Below are positions 52,013 through 63,350 of a DNA stretch of 64,000 nucleotides, piece after piece. Both the position numbers and the translations under genes were made by a program. The notes below the pieces were generated by a model that searched no databases, was not told the DNA's origin, and saw nothing but the letters and a program-made list of their open reading frames with translations. The DNA is from Pyropia yezoensis. Lineage: Eukaryota; Rhodophyta; Bangiophyceae; Bangiales; Bangiaceae. The stretch covers positions 20,217,816 through 20,281,815 of the forward strand of contig CM020619.1 in NCBI GenBank assembly GCA_009829735.1. Reading direction: 5' to 3'. Each line of letters starts with the position of its first letter. The stretch's first letter is position 1.

Positions 52013-53771
52013 GTGACCGCACCCTCTGCGACCACCCACTGCCCCTGCCGCACGGCCCCTACAGGGCCCGCGTCCGTGTTATGCAACGTTTCTAGCTGCG
52101 CAGCCAGTCGAGTGGCCGCCCCGCCGAAGCACTCGCTCGGCCGCCCCACCGCGGACACCCGCTTCCAGACCAATATTTCCAAGCCGTATGCTGTGCCAAT
52201 GTTAATGTTCTACCAGGATAGGGGGAGCCCCGACGTGGTGAAGGCCGGCATGCTGACATGCTTCGCAAGCAGTACGAACACCCACCTGCCAACACGGTGG
52301 CAGGTTTCCAACTGACCATCTCCCACAAGCAGGGCCTACCTTCCTGCCATTTTCGACCGTGGGTCTCGAAGAACCCATAACTCTGGTGCCGAGAAGACCT
52401 CCACGCAAGCATGCGCGCTCCGCCACCGTCCAAGACTCAACTGACGAGGAGGGCACTGCCGACGGCGGCATGGACCTCATGCGCGCCTCCGCAGCGTGTG
52501 GTGGGACATTTGCATCAGTACCTGCCCCTGCGGGGGACCGTGAAGGCGGTGGCCTGGCGGATATCCTACTTGCTGTTGAAACGAGACTGGCTGGTCTCAT
52601 CCATGCCAGGTTTGATGCCTCGGTCGAGCCCAGGATCTCTTTGGCAGCACTGGTTCGTGCAGAGGTCAAGGGTGAAATAAAGGCCTACAAGAGTCGCCAG
52701 CCGTCAGCTGATGCGCTGTCAGACGCTGCAACCTAAAAGATGTACCAAGCTGTGGAGCGTGTCATCAAGACTACGCCATAGATGCGCAGCGCCGACCAGA
52801 TGAGCAAAGAAGAGCTCGGCGATGTGGCCAAGCGCGCAGCTGGGGGGCTCAAGCGACTAAGGGAGCTGTTCCCAGACGTGTTCAGCAAGCGTATTCTCTC
52901 TTTGGTGGCGACAACGGCTGAGGAAGAGCTGCTGGACGTGCTGACGGCCGCGTTCCCATGCAGCAGCAAGAAAGCAAAGTCGTTCTCCAACATTGAGTCT
53001 GAGACGATGGTGCGCGCGGTCGTCCACCAGCTTTATGTGCAGAACAAGCTTATGCCCAAGAAGCAACGGCCACGACTGCTGCAGCATAAGACGTTCCTAA
53101 ACGTCAGGAACTTTGATGCTTTGGACGAGGCTCTGCTGGGCGCCACGCGCCTCTCCATCCAGGACGGAAGGTCAGACGCGCGGAAGACGTTCTACAGGTT
53201 ATTTGCCATCTACCTCATGCTCGTGGGCGCGCGCATGGAGCTGGTGAGTCCGACTGCTGCAGCGCCAGCCCCCGGCGCAGGCCCAGGGTCGGCCTTCTAC
53301 GAGGTGGAAGTGACGTTGAGGGTCACCGAGTCCGGTGTAGTGCCCGCAGACGACCCAACCGTGCAAGAGGTTGCGCGAGGGATCTGCTTGTACTACGTTG
53401 CTCGCGAGTTTCTTCAAGCTCTTGCCATGTACCCGTTTGTCTTCGATGCGGCCGTTGTGGACCCTGTGGCAAAGAACTTGAGGCGTATCGCTTTGTCTGA
53501 CGATCGGTCATGGTGCCAGCGAAAGAGTGCCGACGCTGAGTCTCAGCTGGAGAAGGGTGACTGGGCGCTGCTGCTACCCATGGTGGACACTCGGCTTGTC
53601 ATCGACAAGGAGGTTCAATCCATAACGCCACAAGATCGTCTCAGTATGCCTGAGAGCGCCACTTTTGGGGAAGCAAGCGTCCCGGTGGGGGTTTCTGGTG
53701 GCGTTGACGGACCTGAGATGGACGCGGGCTCCACCGGTGAGGCAGAAGATCTGCCGGATTATCTTCAGTAG
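52013..53771 (+). pseudogene. Helical protein of unknown family, broken by two stops
   Basis: From 52359 to 53771 a single + frame is open except for TAA at 52734-52736 and TAG at 52779-52781, 45 bases apart, with coding-like sequence between and after them. A further coding-like stretch upstream (about 52150-52310, SKPYAVPMLMFYQDRGSPDV) is in another frame. The last 329 residues are a well-mixed, mostly helical domain (LKRLRELFPDVFSKRILSLV, TFYRLFAIYLMLVGARMELV) ending in an acidic tail. The gene converges on the CACTA/Plavaka-like remnant, with stops 60 bp apart, so the two may have belonged to one transposon. A short intron covering both stops is possible. Family unknown. Confidence 0.5.
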
Positions 53772-53831
53772 ACGAGTTGGTAAGCAGAGCAAGCAACAGC
53801 GATGAACACTTCGACTTTGTGACCAATCTCA

Positions 53832-55804
53832 TCAGTCTTGATAAACCACTTTCAATGCATCCCGCACGGCACGGCAGACGCTCCGGGTACGCGCCGTGGT
53901 GCGCGCCATGCCGACATCTGAACTGCTGCCGTCTGAACCAAAGCGACTGCCAGGCACACCAGGAATTCTGTACGTGCACAGAGGACACGGCGCCTTGGCC
54001 CCGTACCCCATCAGCATACTAGTCTTGACGACTTGGAGGTAGTCGCCCACAAACATGGCCACATCTGCCATCACGCGCACAGGGGTCCCGTCGCGGCGAC
54101 GGCAAAGCCATCCAGAAGTGGCACCCTCGACGAGGTCAGGGGTGATCGCGCGGAGGACATCGTCCGAGTCGACACCTGCTGGGGATGCACAAATCGTCCT
54201 GCTGGCGTGGCTGCTTCGACGATGCTCAAACATCAGCGTGAGGTAGCTCATGTAGACGCCACCCAACGACTGGCTTCTCCCGCGGCGCGGTTCAAAATCG
54301 TCTGAGTTGAGACACAGCGACACGGTCAGCAAAGCCTCGCCGTCCTTGAAGGACGATGCCGCACCTTGCGGAAGGAGAAGAGCCATCAGCTGCTGCGATA
54401 TCAGGAGTCGTAGAGGATCCGCCGACACTGTGACCGGCAGAGCGATGCACTCGCAGCTTCAGTGTGTCAACTGCTTCGGCGCCCTCGCTCTCAGGGATCC
54501 AGGACAGCGGAGGCAGCTCGGACAACAACCAGTGACGCGCCAAAATGCTCCCACGCTCAGAGCCGTTGCTGGAAGCCTCCCCGAACTCATCGTCGCAAAC
54601 CACTACAACGTCCCCTGCGTGCTGCGCGCTGCCAGACGACATCCTGGACTCATGGGAAAGGAAGAACGCGTCTGCCACCTTGGTATGGAGACCTTGAAAT
54701 GGCGGAGGAAGCTTCACATGAAGCTCGTCACGGAGACAAATATCCAAGCCATCGATGGTAAACCGGCGGATTGTTGAGCCCGCCACGACAACGGACGAGC
54801 GCTCCTTGTACATGGGAGAATCGATGAACTCATGCTGCAGGACGCGCTCCTCGTCGGGGCGCTGCTCAGCTACCAGGAAGTTCTGGAAGGTTGCCTCGAA
54901 CGCGACGTCACGTCGGACGTGAGCACTAGGTATCTGGGACATGACCGACATGCCCCGCAGCCGCCATTGGAAAAGACTGCAGGGGTAACATCCAGGCTCC
55001 GGCCCGCGACGTAAACGTTTCCCTGACATAAGTTAAAGACGGCAAGGCCACGGGAGAAGAGATTTTGAACCCTTCCCGCAGAGTCCCATACTGGTCCTCG
55101 CGCAGACAACCGGGGCCACGAAGGAGGAGGAGTCCATACAGGTCTTCTACACTGCGAAATATCGCGGTGCAGTGAGGCACCAAGATGGTCATGTCTTGCA
55201 CCGTTCTGCTCGACGGTGCTTGCGGCCCATCCACGCCGTCATCCTCAGCATCTGTCGCATCGTCCGCCTCACTGTCGACTGCATCTTCCGGAAGAAAGTA
55301 AGGACGAAGTGCATCATCGCTGGAGCTGTCCCACGTGGACGACCCTTCAGAAGCGGCGGCTGAGGTGCTCGAATCGTGCTCGTCGGAGCTAGACTGGAAC
55401 GGGCCACTTCCGCCAGGTGTCTCAAAGGCAGGGCTGCTGCCATGATATGGAGGGCCCGTCTCCCTCCCTTCCACGTCTTGACCTGCCTCTGTCACCGATG
55501 ACAGGCGATGTTCAATGTCCTGAGCTGCACCGTCCACGTCGGAGCTGCCTCGGCCGCCATGGTTGACTTCACGAGCCTCTGCTGCAGTGGTTGGGTGCGC
55601 GCCGGCGGCGGCACCAGGAGCACCTGGCCGATTCCCGTGGGCGCCCTCCCCAAGCGCCTTGGTTCTGGTCGCGGCGTCGTCAGAACTGCTGCAATCCCCG
55701 GCAGGACCATGCTCGCCGGGATGTACCCACACCGCTCGGTCCGAGAACCGCCCCTTGTCGCGGCGACGGCGCCGCATGATGTAGTACTGCGAATGGTGCA
55801 GCAC
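53832..55804 (-). pseudogene. CACTA/Plavaka-type transposase remnant
   Basis: Three overlapping minus-strand frames (55804-54926, 55029-54292, 54428-53832) follow each other as one decayed protein with frame breaks near 54950 and 54440. The N-terminal part is acidic and Ser-rich. Then come LLLLRGPGCLREDQYGTLRE, and LSADPL-type and CLNSDDFEP blocks. Finally SYLTLMFEHR, VGDYLQVVKTS and GYGAKAPCPLC follow in the order seen in En/Spm-like and Plavaka/KDZ transposases (a conserved Asp-containing strand, then a GDxxxxxK segment and a CPxC pair). The protein stops at 53832 before the last catalytic part, so it is truncated as well as shifted. Superfamily call by pattern; exact clade uncertain. Confidence 0.55.
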
Positions 55805-57178
55805 GTGCCTTGCGGCGTTTGGTGCCGTCTCGTAAACAGGAACCTATGGTGGGGCAGGTGGCAGGTAGGCTGGCCCAGCTGCGCCGGCGACAGGAGATAG
55901 AGCGCCAACGTCGTGGACGAAGCGGGCGGGGAGAGCGGGGCGATGGAGACGTTGGACGCCCCAGACGCCCCAGCCGTCGCTGGAACACGTCGGCGACGGC
56001 TTCACTCGTGGGGAGAGGGGGGGGAGCGGGGGGGAGAGGAGGGGCGCGGGGCGGGGCGAGGGGGAGGGGGGGGGCGCCGACGTCACCGACCCCGGCGCGA
56101 CTGCCACCGCATGGACGACGGCGGCGACGGCTCCGCGCGCGGCGAGGGAGGGCGAGGGGCGGGAGGCCTGGGGGGTCGCCACCGGTGTTGGCAAGACGAC
56201 GGCAACGACTCCACAGAGGGGTAGGGGGGCCCCCGGGGGGAGCGCGGGGGGAGGCAGAACAGGAGGCGAAGCAGCCTCGGTCGGTAGCGGGATGCTCCCC
56301 GCGTGCCCGCTGGATGAGCCGATGACGAACACCTGTTCCCACCTGCCCTGAGAGAGCTCTTTTCACATTTCCCGGACTCCTGCCTCGTCCGAGGTCTGGT
56401 GCTGCAAGCTGGTGAACTCCAACGCAATCGCCAAGGCGCCCACACCTCTGGTCGGCCACCTGTTTTCCGATCTCGTCGAAAAGATGAGAAATGAACTGCT
56501 CAGAGGACGGCTGGTTTGATCTTCGCGAATCTAACCGCCCGCGAACGGTCTGAGAGCCTCGTGGGAGATCCTGTTGAGGGGCTGGACGATTTCAAAGACT
56601 TTATCAGGTCGCATGAGAATACATTTGGTGATGTCCTTTGGGGGGGGGGGGAGGCAAAGAAGGTGGGTTTAGGGGGTGGGCGAGGGGCGGCGGAGGCGCG
56701 GCGCTGCGTGTCACTGGCGGGCAGGCGGGGGCGGCACCGTCAAACGGCTGTCTCCAGCGCGGAGGGTGGCTTACCTTGCGGCCCGCGTGTGTGAGACAAG
56801 AGCGAGCTGTGTGCGCGTCGCCGGCGAGCGCCTCGGCTATGGGGGGGCGAGGAGCGCGCCGCGGCGGCACGCCGTTGGATGGAATGAACATAAAATTCCC
56901 GTCTCAGGGATGTGACCCAGGCTCATAATATGAGAAACCTCCATGGGGGTGTCTCAGACTTAAGCCAGGCCTGAGTCGCTTTGTGGCTCCATTGAGTCGC
57001 TGCATATGGAAGTCCATTTGAGTCGAGTGCTGAGTCGCTTCGACTGTGAATAGTCCTCTGATGTGCATCACTGAGCAGTTCTCGTGAGGTTTGGATACGG
57101 CATCAGGGTGACTCGTCATTGATGAGGCCTCAAGTGATGCGAGGATGATCAGTCTCCGCTGAACCAATAGAAAATACG
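55805..57178. other. GC-rich upstream region and intergenic DNA
   Basis: 55,840-56,240 is strongly G-rich on the + strand with Pro-rich shadows on the other. At about 56960-57050 a GAGTCGCT motif recurs four times at irregular spacing. No gene is supported. Confidence 0.45.
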
Positions 57179-57237
57179 CCCCAGTTCAGGGACACCCCAC
57201 TTCAGGGCCACCCCAGTTCAGGGACACCCCAGTTCCC
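57179..57237. repeat. 16-bp minisatellite, 3.7 copies
   Basis: The unit CCCCAGTTCAGGGACA is repeated with one or two changes in the second copy. Confidence 0.85.
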
Positions 57238-57276
57238 TTCACCGACGCGACCTTCAGTGTGGGCGCCGCCAACGCG

Positions 57277-57700
57277 ATGGACGTCGTCTCGGCGGCCTAC
57301 CACGAACGGAACTGCCTGGGATCTTTGTTGATGGCCTGGCCGCCCGGGGCTTCTCCCTCAGCGGCGAGGAAGACGAGCTCGACCGCTGTTTCTACCGCGA
57401 CGACCGCGACAGGTGTGGAACGCCTTCATCCGTCACGTCTGGGCGGTGCTCACTGCAGCCTATGGCCCCGACGGCGACGCTGCGGTGGCGGCGGACGCCG
57501 ACCTCGCCCTGAGGGTGGAGGAGATGCTGTCCCCCGCCAAGGCGGCTGTCGCCTCCTTCCCAGCGTCCTTTGGGTCGGTCAAGGCCCGCTGCCGCCCCGA
57601 GGGTGGCACCGCCGGCGGCGGCGGCTCTGCGTTTGATACTGCCACCGCCCGCCGACGGCGAGGCGGCGACCGCCACCGTGACGTGTCGCCGGGCGTTGGC
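57277..57700 (+). pseudogene. Possible lipoxygenase fragment
   Basis: Two adjoining + frames read as one protein with a one-base shift near 57412: first ARGFSLSGEEDELDRCFYRD, then VWNAFIRHVWAVLTAAYGPD followed by an acidic segment and SFPASFGSVK. The order DLxxRG, a spaced acidic/aromatic stretch, W-A-(F/I)-x-x-(H/W)-V, an aromatic Tyr and a following Asp resembles the C-terminal domain of plant and algal lipoxygenases just before the iron site. The iron-binding His residues are not seen. It then dissolves into Ala/Arg-rich repeats. A weak call. Confidence 0.3.
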
Positions 57701-59305
57701 ACCAGAAGAGACCCCGCGGCAGACGTTGCAACCTCCTTGGGGTCCCTCACGGGCCGCGGCGGCATGGGAAATGGGGGGGGGCGCCGCTGCCGCAGCCACT
57801 GCCGCCGCCGCCGCCGCCGCTGCCGTCGCCTCCGCTGCCGTGCCCGGCGGACCAACGACCGCGGCAGCTGGCGGGCGCGCCCCCCCTCGGCGTCGCGTCA
57901 GCCGCTGTGGGCAGACCATCCCCGCCGCACGTGGGCGGCGCCCCGCACTTGGCACACACCCAGCGGCCGCGGCCGCCGCCGTCCCCGCTTTTTCGCGGCT
58001 GTCGTCGCCGCTGCGACTGCCATCGCCGCCGCCACCGCAGCCGCGGAGATCACCATGACGTTCACCGTCTGTCGCTGCCTGGGGGGCCGGGCATCCTCTC
58101 GCCCGGCGACCTCAAGTGAGACAGAAACCCCACAGCGGCCTCCCTCTCGGCCGCCAACCGGGCGCCATCTATGGCCAGAAGGTTGACAGGAGCTCGCCCC
58201 GCAGTGGCTGTTGTGGTGGCGGTGGCGGTGGTGGTGGCGGCGGCCACCGCCGCCGCTACCACCAACGCACGACGGCCGGCTCTTCCGACGCGCCACTGAG
58301 GACGGGAGCGGAGACTGTGGCGGGGGCGCCGGCGGCCCGCTGATGGTGGTGGACTTCCAAGCTGGCGTCGAGGCCATTGGAGCGTACCACGTCGTGTGTC
58401 GGGAGTGGAAAGATTCATCTGGCTCGCACTGTACTGTACAGAACTGGGCGTTCAACGTAGGGATGGGCACGGCACTGGTCGTCGACGCAGCCGCTGCACC
58501 AGCAGTAGTGGGATGGCTCAATGGCTGCCTGGGTCCAAGGTTGTTGGCACCGTCGATGATAATGGAGCGGAGTGGTTACCCATGCGTGGGTAAAGTGAAG
58601 AGCAAAAGTGGTCTTGTTGGGGGGAGAGCCAAGTATAGGGGCACGAAAAAATGCACATCCCTCCGCCCGGCTGACGCCACTCACGCGACGCCGCCAGCGT
58701 CATTCTACCCGTCCCGTGGCTCCTAGTAGTACGGCGCCCCGCTCTTACAGCGCCGGCCCATCGCCACTGCCGACAGGGCGGCGCCATCAAGACCTGAGTC
58801 GCTGCCATTCAGGCTACATCTCTTGCGCGCCCGCTTTCCCCACACCCCCGTCAAGCCCGCTTCTTACCTGGGAATCCCCATCCCCGTGTGGCTCCCTGAC
58901 CAGCAGATGAAGGACCTGCAACTCCGACTCCCCTCATCGCGATCGGCAGCAGTGGTAGAGGGGAGTCAGACACAAAGCGATGCTGCCGAGGGTGTGATAA
59001 TTGAAGAGCAGGGTGTGCAGGAAGTCACCTTGATAGTGACTGCCGTGATGGAGGAGGTGGTGGTCATTGTCGCAGTCACGGCAGCCGTGGCAGTGGCGGT
59101 GGCGACAGGGGTGGCGGTGGCGGTGGTAGTTGCAGTTGTGGCGGCGGTGGAAGTGGCGAAGGAGGTGCCCGTTGCGGCTTTGCAGTGGAGGGGCGGCCCA
59201 CCGTCAGTCAGCGCCTGCGGGGCGGTCACGGGCACAGCTGCGGCACTTCAGGGCGGTGCATGGTCCCCCCAAGAGGGACTCCGAGACACCGCCCTGAGTC
59301 CCTGA
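57701..59305. other. Low-complexity GC-rich DNA
   Basis: Trinucleotide-like GCC/GGC and GGT/GGC runs (57780-57870, 58200-58260, 59040-59170) give Ala-, Arg-, Gly- or Val-rich frames on both strands. Short better stretches (about 58340-58560 and 58830-58920, +) could be exon scraps related to the fragment upstream. None can be called. Confidence 0.4.
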
Positions 59306-60507
59306 AAAGAAGGACTTTCCCGCATGCTCAGGGCACCGCCCGGAGGCACGCTTAGTTAAGGTTTGCAGCCTGGGTTTCTTTACCCCAGCCTTTTCAAAGA
59401 AGCGTGCAGCCCTGTGATTGGCTGAGAAGAGAATTGGAGTTTTTTCATGACCCCCATTATCACCCCACGCCACAGAGGCCGTGAGGGACGGACGGGCGCA
59501 GCCCCGGTGACGCAGCCACCCGGATCTTGCGCATGAGTGTATCCCCGCGATTGAATCTACCCAACCCCTCGCACGACGTTTCCACCCCTCCCCCCCCTCC
59601 CGTTGCTTTGACGCCTCCCCCTTCAACCCCCCCTCCGCCGGGGTCTGAAGGTGACAGCCCTTCCCCAATCAATAACTCCATTCCTGTCGCTGTTACCCCG
59701 GGCATTCTCAGACATCTCTGAGATGCCCCGGGGAAGCGTCTGCAGGTGCACCGGGGGGGTCTCCAATCATGAAGAGTGAGGCAAATGACTGAGAGTGCTT
59801 ACAGCGTCGATTCTGACCTTGGTTGGGCAAGACATATGTTACTTCATCAGTGACCAGGCCGTTCTTCCTGGCACATATGGCACATGCTACCCCACTCCAT
59901 GAGACGAAGCAGACACCGCTCCAGGGCAGCAAGACGCTGAAAAGGTAGCTAGTGCCACCCTTCTCCCGCTTCTGCACTCGCGTTGCCTGAACGGAAATAA
60001 TTGGCGCGTCCAGGGGCACTTTCGGCTTGCACTGGGGGGGAGGAGAAGCACCTGAAGAACGCAATAACAAGGCGCCCATGCTTCCCCACGCCGCTGGCGA
60101 CGCCACACACTTGCTCCCCAAGCCGACCCTGACACTTGCAGACCTCCCAGGCGCCGCCAGCCCCAGCAACCCCCTCCTTCTGCTTCACTGCGCCCCCGTC
60201 GCTCACCTCCCCTGGTGAGAGTGACACCCCACCCTTCCCCCAGCCGCCGCCCCGTGCCCCTGCATCCCCGCCACCGTCGCACCGTCTTCTCTGGCACCCT
60301 CCCCACCCTCGGTGCTGCCGCCTGCCCCCCCTTTTTCGCCTCCATCCGCTCCACGCAAGGCTGCTATTGTACCCCGCACCCCCCGCCCCTCCCCCGCGTC
60401 CTTCCGTTCTGCCGCCCTCCAAGCGTGTCTGCTGCTGCGGTCCTCGCTGGCTGCCTGCCCTCCTCCCCCCCCCCCGCCCCCCCCTCCCCCCTGCCACTTC
60501 ACTGACA
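59306..60507. other. Region before the pogo-like transposase with C/T leader
   Basis: No gene is seen from 59306 to about 60130. From about 60170 to 60500 the + strand is dominated by C and T, the leader of the next gene. Matching inverted repeats for the pogo-like gene were not found here. Confidence 0.45.
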
Positions 60508-62415
60508 ATGGGGCGCCGCTCTGCTTCCGGGCGCCATTCCCGTTCTTCGGCTCAAGGTGCCCAAGCCGCTTCGACTCGGAAGTGGGGCCTCTACGCCGAG
60601 AAGGAGGCCTTGCTTCAAGCGTGGCTCCCGCAGTTGCGCTCTGGAGAGATGGCGGTGGTGCACGCTGCCAACAACCTTGGCTGCTCACAAGGGCTGGTTG
60701 CACGAGCCAAGAACGGAACGAGAGGCGTGCTCTCCAGAGGACGGCCGCCTGTGCTGACGACTGAGGAGGAGATGGCTATCGAGAAGCAGATTCTGTATTG
60801 GCATGCCAGGGGTGCGCCTTTGCTGGAGGTCGACGTCTGTGCATTGGTGCAGCAGTACATCAACCACGACGTGGAGGCCAGTCGGAGCGCTGCTGCTCGG
60901 GCCGTGTTCAAGGACGGTCGCCCCGGGCGCCAGTGGATGCGCGGCTTCCTCAAGCGGCACCTCAAGATTGGCAAGGCCACGTCCAGGTCCATGGACGCAG
61001 TGCGAGCGGCAGCCACCAACCCAGAGAACCAGGCCCGCATGATGGCTTTGCTCAAGCTGTTGCGCGAGGAGAAGAAGGTGTCGGCGGCCAACGTCTTCAA
61101 TGCGGACGAGTGCGGCATCAAGGCGAAGGACCTGCTGGGCTCCCGTAAGAAGCGTCGCCTCGTCGCGTCTGGCTCATCTGGGGCGAGGGTCGTCGTGCCC
61201 AACGTCAGCCAAGGTGCAGACTTCCTCACTCTGCTGCCCGTCATTGCCGCGGACGGCAGCCAGCTTCCGCCAACTTTCATCGTCAAAGGAACGCCGGGAA
61301 ACCCCAAACGGAGGCGTCGAATTGGTCAAGGAGACGGGGCTTGGGAGTTTCTCAACGAATTGGCCCCCCCTGACGCGCCTTTTCTGTACCGCACGCCAGC
61401 TGGCATGGACGGTGACACGTGGACGGAGTGGTGCGTCTTCATGGCCGAGCGCGTCTTCTCCAAGCTGCGACCTGACGAGGCGAAGATTCTCATCATCGAC
61501 GGGTGCCGCGCCCATATTGGCTACGAGGCCTTGGCGGCGCTCGCGCGCGTTAACGTCGAGGTGTTCATCGTTGCCGCCAACACCACGCACGCGACACAGC
61601 AGCTGGACGTGACCCTCTTCCAGCCGCTCAAGTATGAGGTGCGGGAGGAGCTGGCAAGGGAGACCACCGAGATGGACATCGTGAACAACAAGCAGGCCAC
61701 ACTGGGCATTTTTGACCTGGTCAAGCGAGTGTCCAGGGCGTATGAAAAGACGTTTACTTCCTCGCTGATTCGCGTCGCGTTCAAGGAGACGGGCGTCGAG
61801 CCGTGGGACCCGAGCAAGCTGGAAAAGCACACCGCCATGAGCGACTCCTCCAAGCGCACGAGGAAGAGGAAGCACACCCTTGCCCGATTGACGACCAGGA
61901 TGGCCCCGACGGTGGCTAAGCAGCGGCACAGCCTGCAGTGGGAGAGGGGCACCCTCAGGACAACGCAGGCGGTCTTCCTCGACAAGGACAACCGGAAGTG
62001 GCTGGCAAAGCAGCAAGCCGAACGGGAGGCTGCGGACAAGAGGAAACAAGACGGCAAGCGCCAGCGCGCACACGCGACCGCCAACCGGAAGGAGGAGGCG
62101 GTTAAGACGGCGGCCGAGCGGCAGCAGCGTCTGCTCCTGGCACAGGAGAAAAAAGCCGCCGGCGCCGCGGCGATCGAGGTGAGGCGAGCCGCTGCGGAGT
62201 CCAAGCGGGCGGCGACGCGGGCGGCCAAGGAGGCGATGCAGAAGGTGACAGACGAGAGGCGCCAGACAGCTCGCCCGGCTGGACGGGGGCAGGGCTTCAG
62301 CGGACTTGCCGCCGCCGCTCGCACAGCGGCAGCTATTGCCGCGACAGCCGCTGGGACGCACCCAGTGGCGCGCCTGGCCTCGGCAGCGGCCTCAGCGGCC
62401 GGGGCGCAGACGTAG
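60508..62415 (+). CDS. Intact pogo/jerky-like (DDE_1) transposase
   Basis: 635 residues from the ATG at 60508. An N-terminal CENP-B/pogo type HTH pair (residues about 20-160: EKEALLQAWLPQLRSGEMAV, WMRGFLKRHLKIGKATSRSM) precedes the DDE_1 nuclease core. That core has FNADECGIKAKD (first Asp, about 61100), LLPVIAADGSQLPPTFIVKG, then ILIIDGCRAHIG (second Asp, about 61495) and HATQQLDVTLFQPLKYEV (third Asp, about 61600). A long Lys/Arg/Ala helix fills the C-terminal 200 residues. No stop or frame break, so it is a candidate active protein, or a domesticated one, since no element ends are visible nearby. The start is preferred as the first ATG after the C/T-rich leader; upstream codons are Pro-rich. 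Confidence 0.88.
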   Translation: MGRRSASGRHSRSSAQGAQAASTRKWGLYAEKEALLQAWLPQLRSGEMAVVHAANNLGCSQGLVARAKNGTRGVLSRGRPPVLTTEEEMAIEKQILYWHARGAPLLEVDVCALVQQYINHDVEASRSAAARAVFKDGRPGRQWMRGFLKRHLKIGKATSRSMDAVRAAATNPENQARMMALLKLLREEKKVSAANVFNADECGIKAKDLLGSRKKRRLVASGSSGARVVVPNVSQGADFLTLLPVIAADGSQLPPTFIVKGTPGNPKRRRRIGQGDGAWEFLNELAPPDAPFLYRTPAGMDGDTWTEWCVFMAERVFSKLRPDEAKILIIDGCRAHIGYEALAALARVNVEVFIVAANTTHATQQLDVTLFQPLKYEVREELARETTEMDIVNNKQATLGIFDLVKRVSRAYEKTFTSSLIRVAFKETGVEPWDPSKLEKHTAMSDSSKRTRKRKHTLARLTTRMAPTVAKQRHSLQWERGTLRTTQAVFLDKDNRKWLAKQQAEREAADKRKQDGKRQRAHATANRKEEAVKTAAERQQRLLLAQEKKAAGAAAIEVRRAAAESKRAATRAAKEAMQKVTDERRQTARPAGRGQGFSGLAAAARTAAAIAATAAGTHPVARLASAAASAAGAQT

Positions 62416-62970
62416 ACCACCGTGGCGAGCGCCCCCATGGCTGCCGCGACGACGACGCCCTCCAAGAAGGGGAAGACCACGCGCCGCCAGGCCGCCGAGA
62501 TCCGAGGAAGGGGGGGGCGAGGGCGGGGGGGGAAGGGCGCGGGGGAGGATGTGGGGGGAGATCGCGGGGGTGGGGGGGGAGGCAGGCAGCTGCGGGGGTC
62601 TCGTGCGAGGGGAGGGGGGGAGGGGGGCCGCGGATAGGGGAGGGTGGACAGCGGCGGCGCGGAGGAAAATGGGGTGCAGGCGGCGGCCAGGTGTGTCTCC
62701 GCGCGGTTGTGGGGCGAGGACGACGTGTTGCGCGGAGACCGAGGCTGCACAGGACGGGGGGGAGGAGGGAGACAAGAGTCGAGGTGGGGAGAGGGTGTCA
62801 TGGGCGTCGGTCACCCGGGGCGTCGTCGAGTCTTTCGTCTCATCTGGGCGGCTCACACGGGCCCCAGGGCCGGGATCCGGGGTGCTGACAGTACTCATCA
62901 TTACCACCCTATTTCCGCCCTCGAGTGGTCAGTCCAAGGGACTAATATCTGTCACCGCTACATGGTCAGA
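62416..62970. other. G-rich spacer before element A copy 2
   Basis: Gly/Arg- and Pro-biased shadows of a G-rich stretch (62500-62640). No gene supported. The last 5 bases before the LTR (GTCAGA region) would be the left target duplication. Confidence 0.4.
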
Positions 62971-63333
62971 TGTAGCAATATGGTTGGCCGTATTGTAACC
63001 CTAATACTAGGGGGGCTACTTCTAACCCTTAACTTTCAATTTGATAGTTCGTACTGGTCCCGGTATCTATAAGTTACGTATGACCAGAGGGACTTGCATC
63101 TTGGGGTGGAGGGTAGTTAGTAGTGTCTCCGAGGGTTTATAACGAGGGGGCCGGCGGCGAATCCACCGCCAGCCAAGGTAGAACAACAAACCCCTCCCAT
63201 TTGGGCTCCCATCTTGGTCCCGTGGCTTGCGCTCCAAGGACAGCAACCTTGGCCTCCCGGTGACGTTGGTGCCGATCCCCCTTGGTGAGTGTTCCCTGAG
63301 AGTGGACGTGCGACGGAGTCCTATTGTGCTACA
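62971..63333 (+). repeat. 5' LTR of element A copy 2
   Basis: 363 bp, TGTAGCA to TGCTACA, nearly identical to 2243-2606. Confidence 0.93.
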
Positions 63334-63334
63334 T

Positions 63335-63350
63335 TGGTGGAGCAGCGGGG
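63335..63350 (+). promoter_or_regulatory. Primer-binding site of element A
   Basis: TGGTGGAGCAGCGGGG one base after the LTR. It shares its first 12 bases with the sites of elements B and C and implies a tRNA with acceptor 3' strand CTGCTCC followed by A and CCA. Confidence 0.8.

Noticed and set aside
57179-57237. Short repeats as a CRISPR array
   Set aside because: Head-to-tail 16-bp copies without spacers; the genome is eukaryotic.
61174-62801. Two ~400-codon minus frames opposite the pogo-like transposase
   Set aside because: Shadows of the Ala/Lys-rich coding strand; leucine- and serine-rich with no motif.
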